A DNA stretch of 5,675 nt from NCBI GenBank assembly GCA_902495025.1, contig CABUWB010000143.1, forward strand, positions 1 to 5,675. The letters are read 5' to 3'. The position numbers were made by a program, and so were the translations under genes. Below the pieces are notes generated by a model, which was not told the DNA's origin, searched no databases, and saw only the letters and a program-made list of their open reading frames with translations. Source of the stretch: an uncultured Eubacteriales bacterium (GTDB lineage Bacteria; Bacillota; Clostridia; Lachnospirales; CAG-274). Shown piece after piece: positions 4,759 through 5,675 of this stretch; the first letter of the stretch is position 1; each line of letters starts with the position of its first letter.

Positions 4759-5675
4759 AATAAATTTATGCAAAGATGAACAGACGGCTGATATTACAAA
4801 TTTGGTTTCAGATTTAAGTTGGAGTGAAGACCTCGACACTGTCGGGCTTTCACTCTCTTTTTCTATTCCCGATACAGATGAAAAATATATAACCCGTCTT
4901 ATGATTATGGCTGGTGATATAATTCAAGTGTTGAATGATGAAGGTGAGTTAATCAGAGCTGTTGTGGTAAATGTCAGCCGTAATTACCCGAAAAGAACAG
5001 TAAAGGCTTTTGACTTTGGATTTTACCTTAATAAAAACGATGTTGTAATTCAATTTAAGGATAAAAGTGTATCCGAATGTCTAAAAGAACTGTTTGCAAA
5101 GGTTAATATATCAGTTGGCGAGGTTTGTGATATGCCTGCAAAGGTCAACGGTGTGTACATCAAAAACCTAAATGAAACCATTAAGGAACTTATAAAAATT
5201 CAGCAAGACAATGATGGCAAGAAGTATTATTACGAGCTTAGGTCTGATAAAATATATGTATTCCAACTACCTACAGAGCCTATTGATTATATTTTCAAAC
5301 CTGCGTCCAATGTTGCCTCTTTTGATGTGACAGACAAAAAGGCACACGGCAGAGGTAAGTACACCCATTCAATTGAGAATATGAAAAATCAAGTTACAGC
5401 GGTTATCAATTCCAAGACTACAGGCAATCTACCTGCTGTGGAATATACAGTTAAGGACGAGGAAAGCATTAAAAAATATGGTTTGCTTTCTGAAAACTAC
5501 TCTGTAAATTCCGATGATTTATCTAATATAAAAAGCCTTGCAAACAATGAGTTGAAAGATAAAAACGATTTAAAGCGTGAACTTAGTATGGATTTCATCG
5601 GTCACGATAATGCTCGCCCCGGACGAGTAATGCACATAATTGATGACTACCTTTGCATTGATGATTATTTCCGAA
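4751..5675 (+). CDS. XkdQ-like baseplate hub protein (gp27 / gpD-type), 3' end outside window
   Basis: The frame is open to the window end and gives 308 residues. An in-frame stop at 4748-4750 means that translation begins at GTG 4751, or later. The GTG overlaps the DUF2634 gene by 8 bases and is preceded by a weak GGGTGG at 4740-4745. Family features of XkdQ / YqbQ hub proteins are visible: DLSWSEDLDTVGLSLSF at 21-37, GDIIQVLNDEGELIRAVVV at 55-73 (the usual G-D-hydrophobic-hydrophobic then hydrophobic-x-x-G/A strands), VKAFDFGFYLNK at 84-95 (relatives: Y-x-A-Y-D-x-x-x-Y-L), SVSECLKELFAKVNISVG at about 104-121, and GVYIKNLNETIKELIKIQQ at about 129-147. The trimeric hub sits at the end of the tube and holds the spike. 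In PBSX this gene comes before DUF2577 and DUF2634; here it comes after both. A terminator-like hairpin lies within codons 24-38. Confidence 0.82.
   Translation, partial: MYKINLCKDEQTADITNLVSDLSWSEDLDTVGLSLSFSIPDTDEKYITRLMIMAGDIIQVLNDEGELIRAVVVNVSRNYPKRTVKAFDFGFYLNKNDVVIQFKDKSVSECLKELFAKVNISVGEVCDMPAKVNGVYIKNLNETIKELIKIQQDNDGKKYYYELRSDKIYVFQLPTEPIDYIFKPASNVASFDVTDKKAHGRGKYTHSIENMKNQVTAVINSKTTGNLPAVEYTVKDEESIKKYGLLSENYSVNSDDLSNIKSLANNELKDKNDLKRELSMDFIGHDNARPGRVMHIIDDYLCIDDYFR
4821..4862 (+). terminator. Terminator-like hairpin inside the hub gene
   Basis: GGAGTGAA at 4821-4828 pairs with TTCACTCT at 4849-4856 (eight pairs, one G-U). Inside it, CTCGAC at 4832-4837 pairs with GTCGGG at 4841-4846 (six pairs, one G-U) around a 3-base loop. 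Short unpaired bases separate the stems, and TTTTT follows at 4858-4862. The shape is that of a rho-independent terminator on the + strand, about 70 bases into a coding sequence. It could reduce readthrough into the hub and later genes, or be an accident of codons. Confidence 0.35.

Overview
The window is a slice of the structural gene block of a contractile-tailed (myovirus-type) phage or prophage. All eight genes are on the + strand, packed with overlaps or gaps of at most 15 bases, and there is no RNA gene, mobile element, CRISPR array or integration site. The DNA is AT-rich by eye. Shine-Dalgarno sequences are strong, and the proteins resemble those of phages and R-type tail particles of Clostridia (the sheath resembles the Clostridioides difficile type). 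A Bacillota host, probably a gut clostridium, is therefore likely. The exact host cannot be read from the sequence.

Layout: 1-1239 is the C-terminal 412 residues of a tail tape measure protein, cut by the window edge. 1243-1656 is an HK97 gp10-like neck/tail completion protein. About 1653-2099 is a tail terminator-like protein (DUF6838 type). 2102-3529 is the tail sheath, with an extra beta-rich domain near its N-terminus. 3545-3970 is the XkdM-like tail tube. 3972-4304 is a DUF2577 (XkdR-like) baseplate protein. 4306-4758 is a DUF2634 (XkdS / gp25-like) baseplate wedge protein. 4751 to the window end is the first 308 residues of an XkdQ-like baseplate hub protein.

Together these genes make the neck end of the tail (gp10-like and terminator proteins), the shaft (tube and sheath around it, length set by the tape measure) and the baseplate (DUF2577, DUF2634, hub). 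The gene contents are familiar but the order is not. In PBSX and related phages the order is sheath, tube, chaperone, tape measure, LysM protein, hub, DUF2577, DUF2634. Here the tape measure lies before the gp10-like gene, the tube is followed at once by DUF2577, and the hub follows DUF2634. No tail assembly chaperone or LysM gene lies in the usual slot.

The main points for a second look are this permuted order, the extra sheath domain, a tail terminator gene whose best ribosome binding site points to a rare ATT start, a terminator-like hairpin inside the hub gene, and a possible internal promoter near the end of the tape measure gene. No wholly new system is visible.
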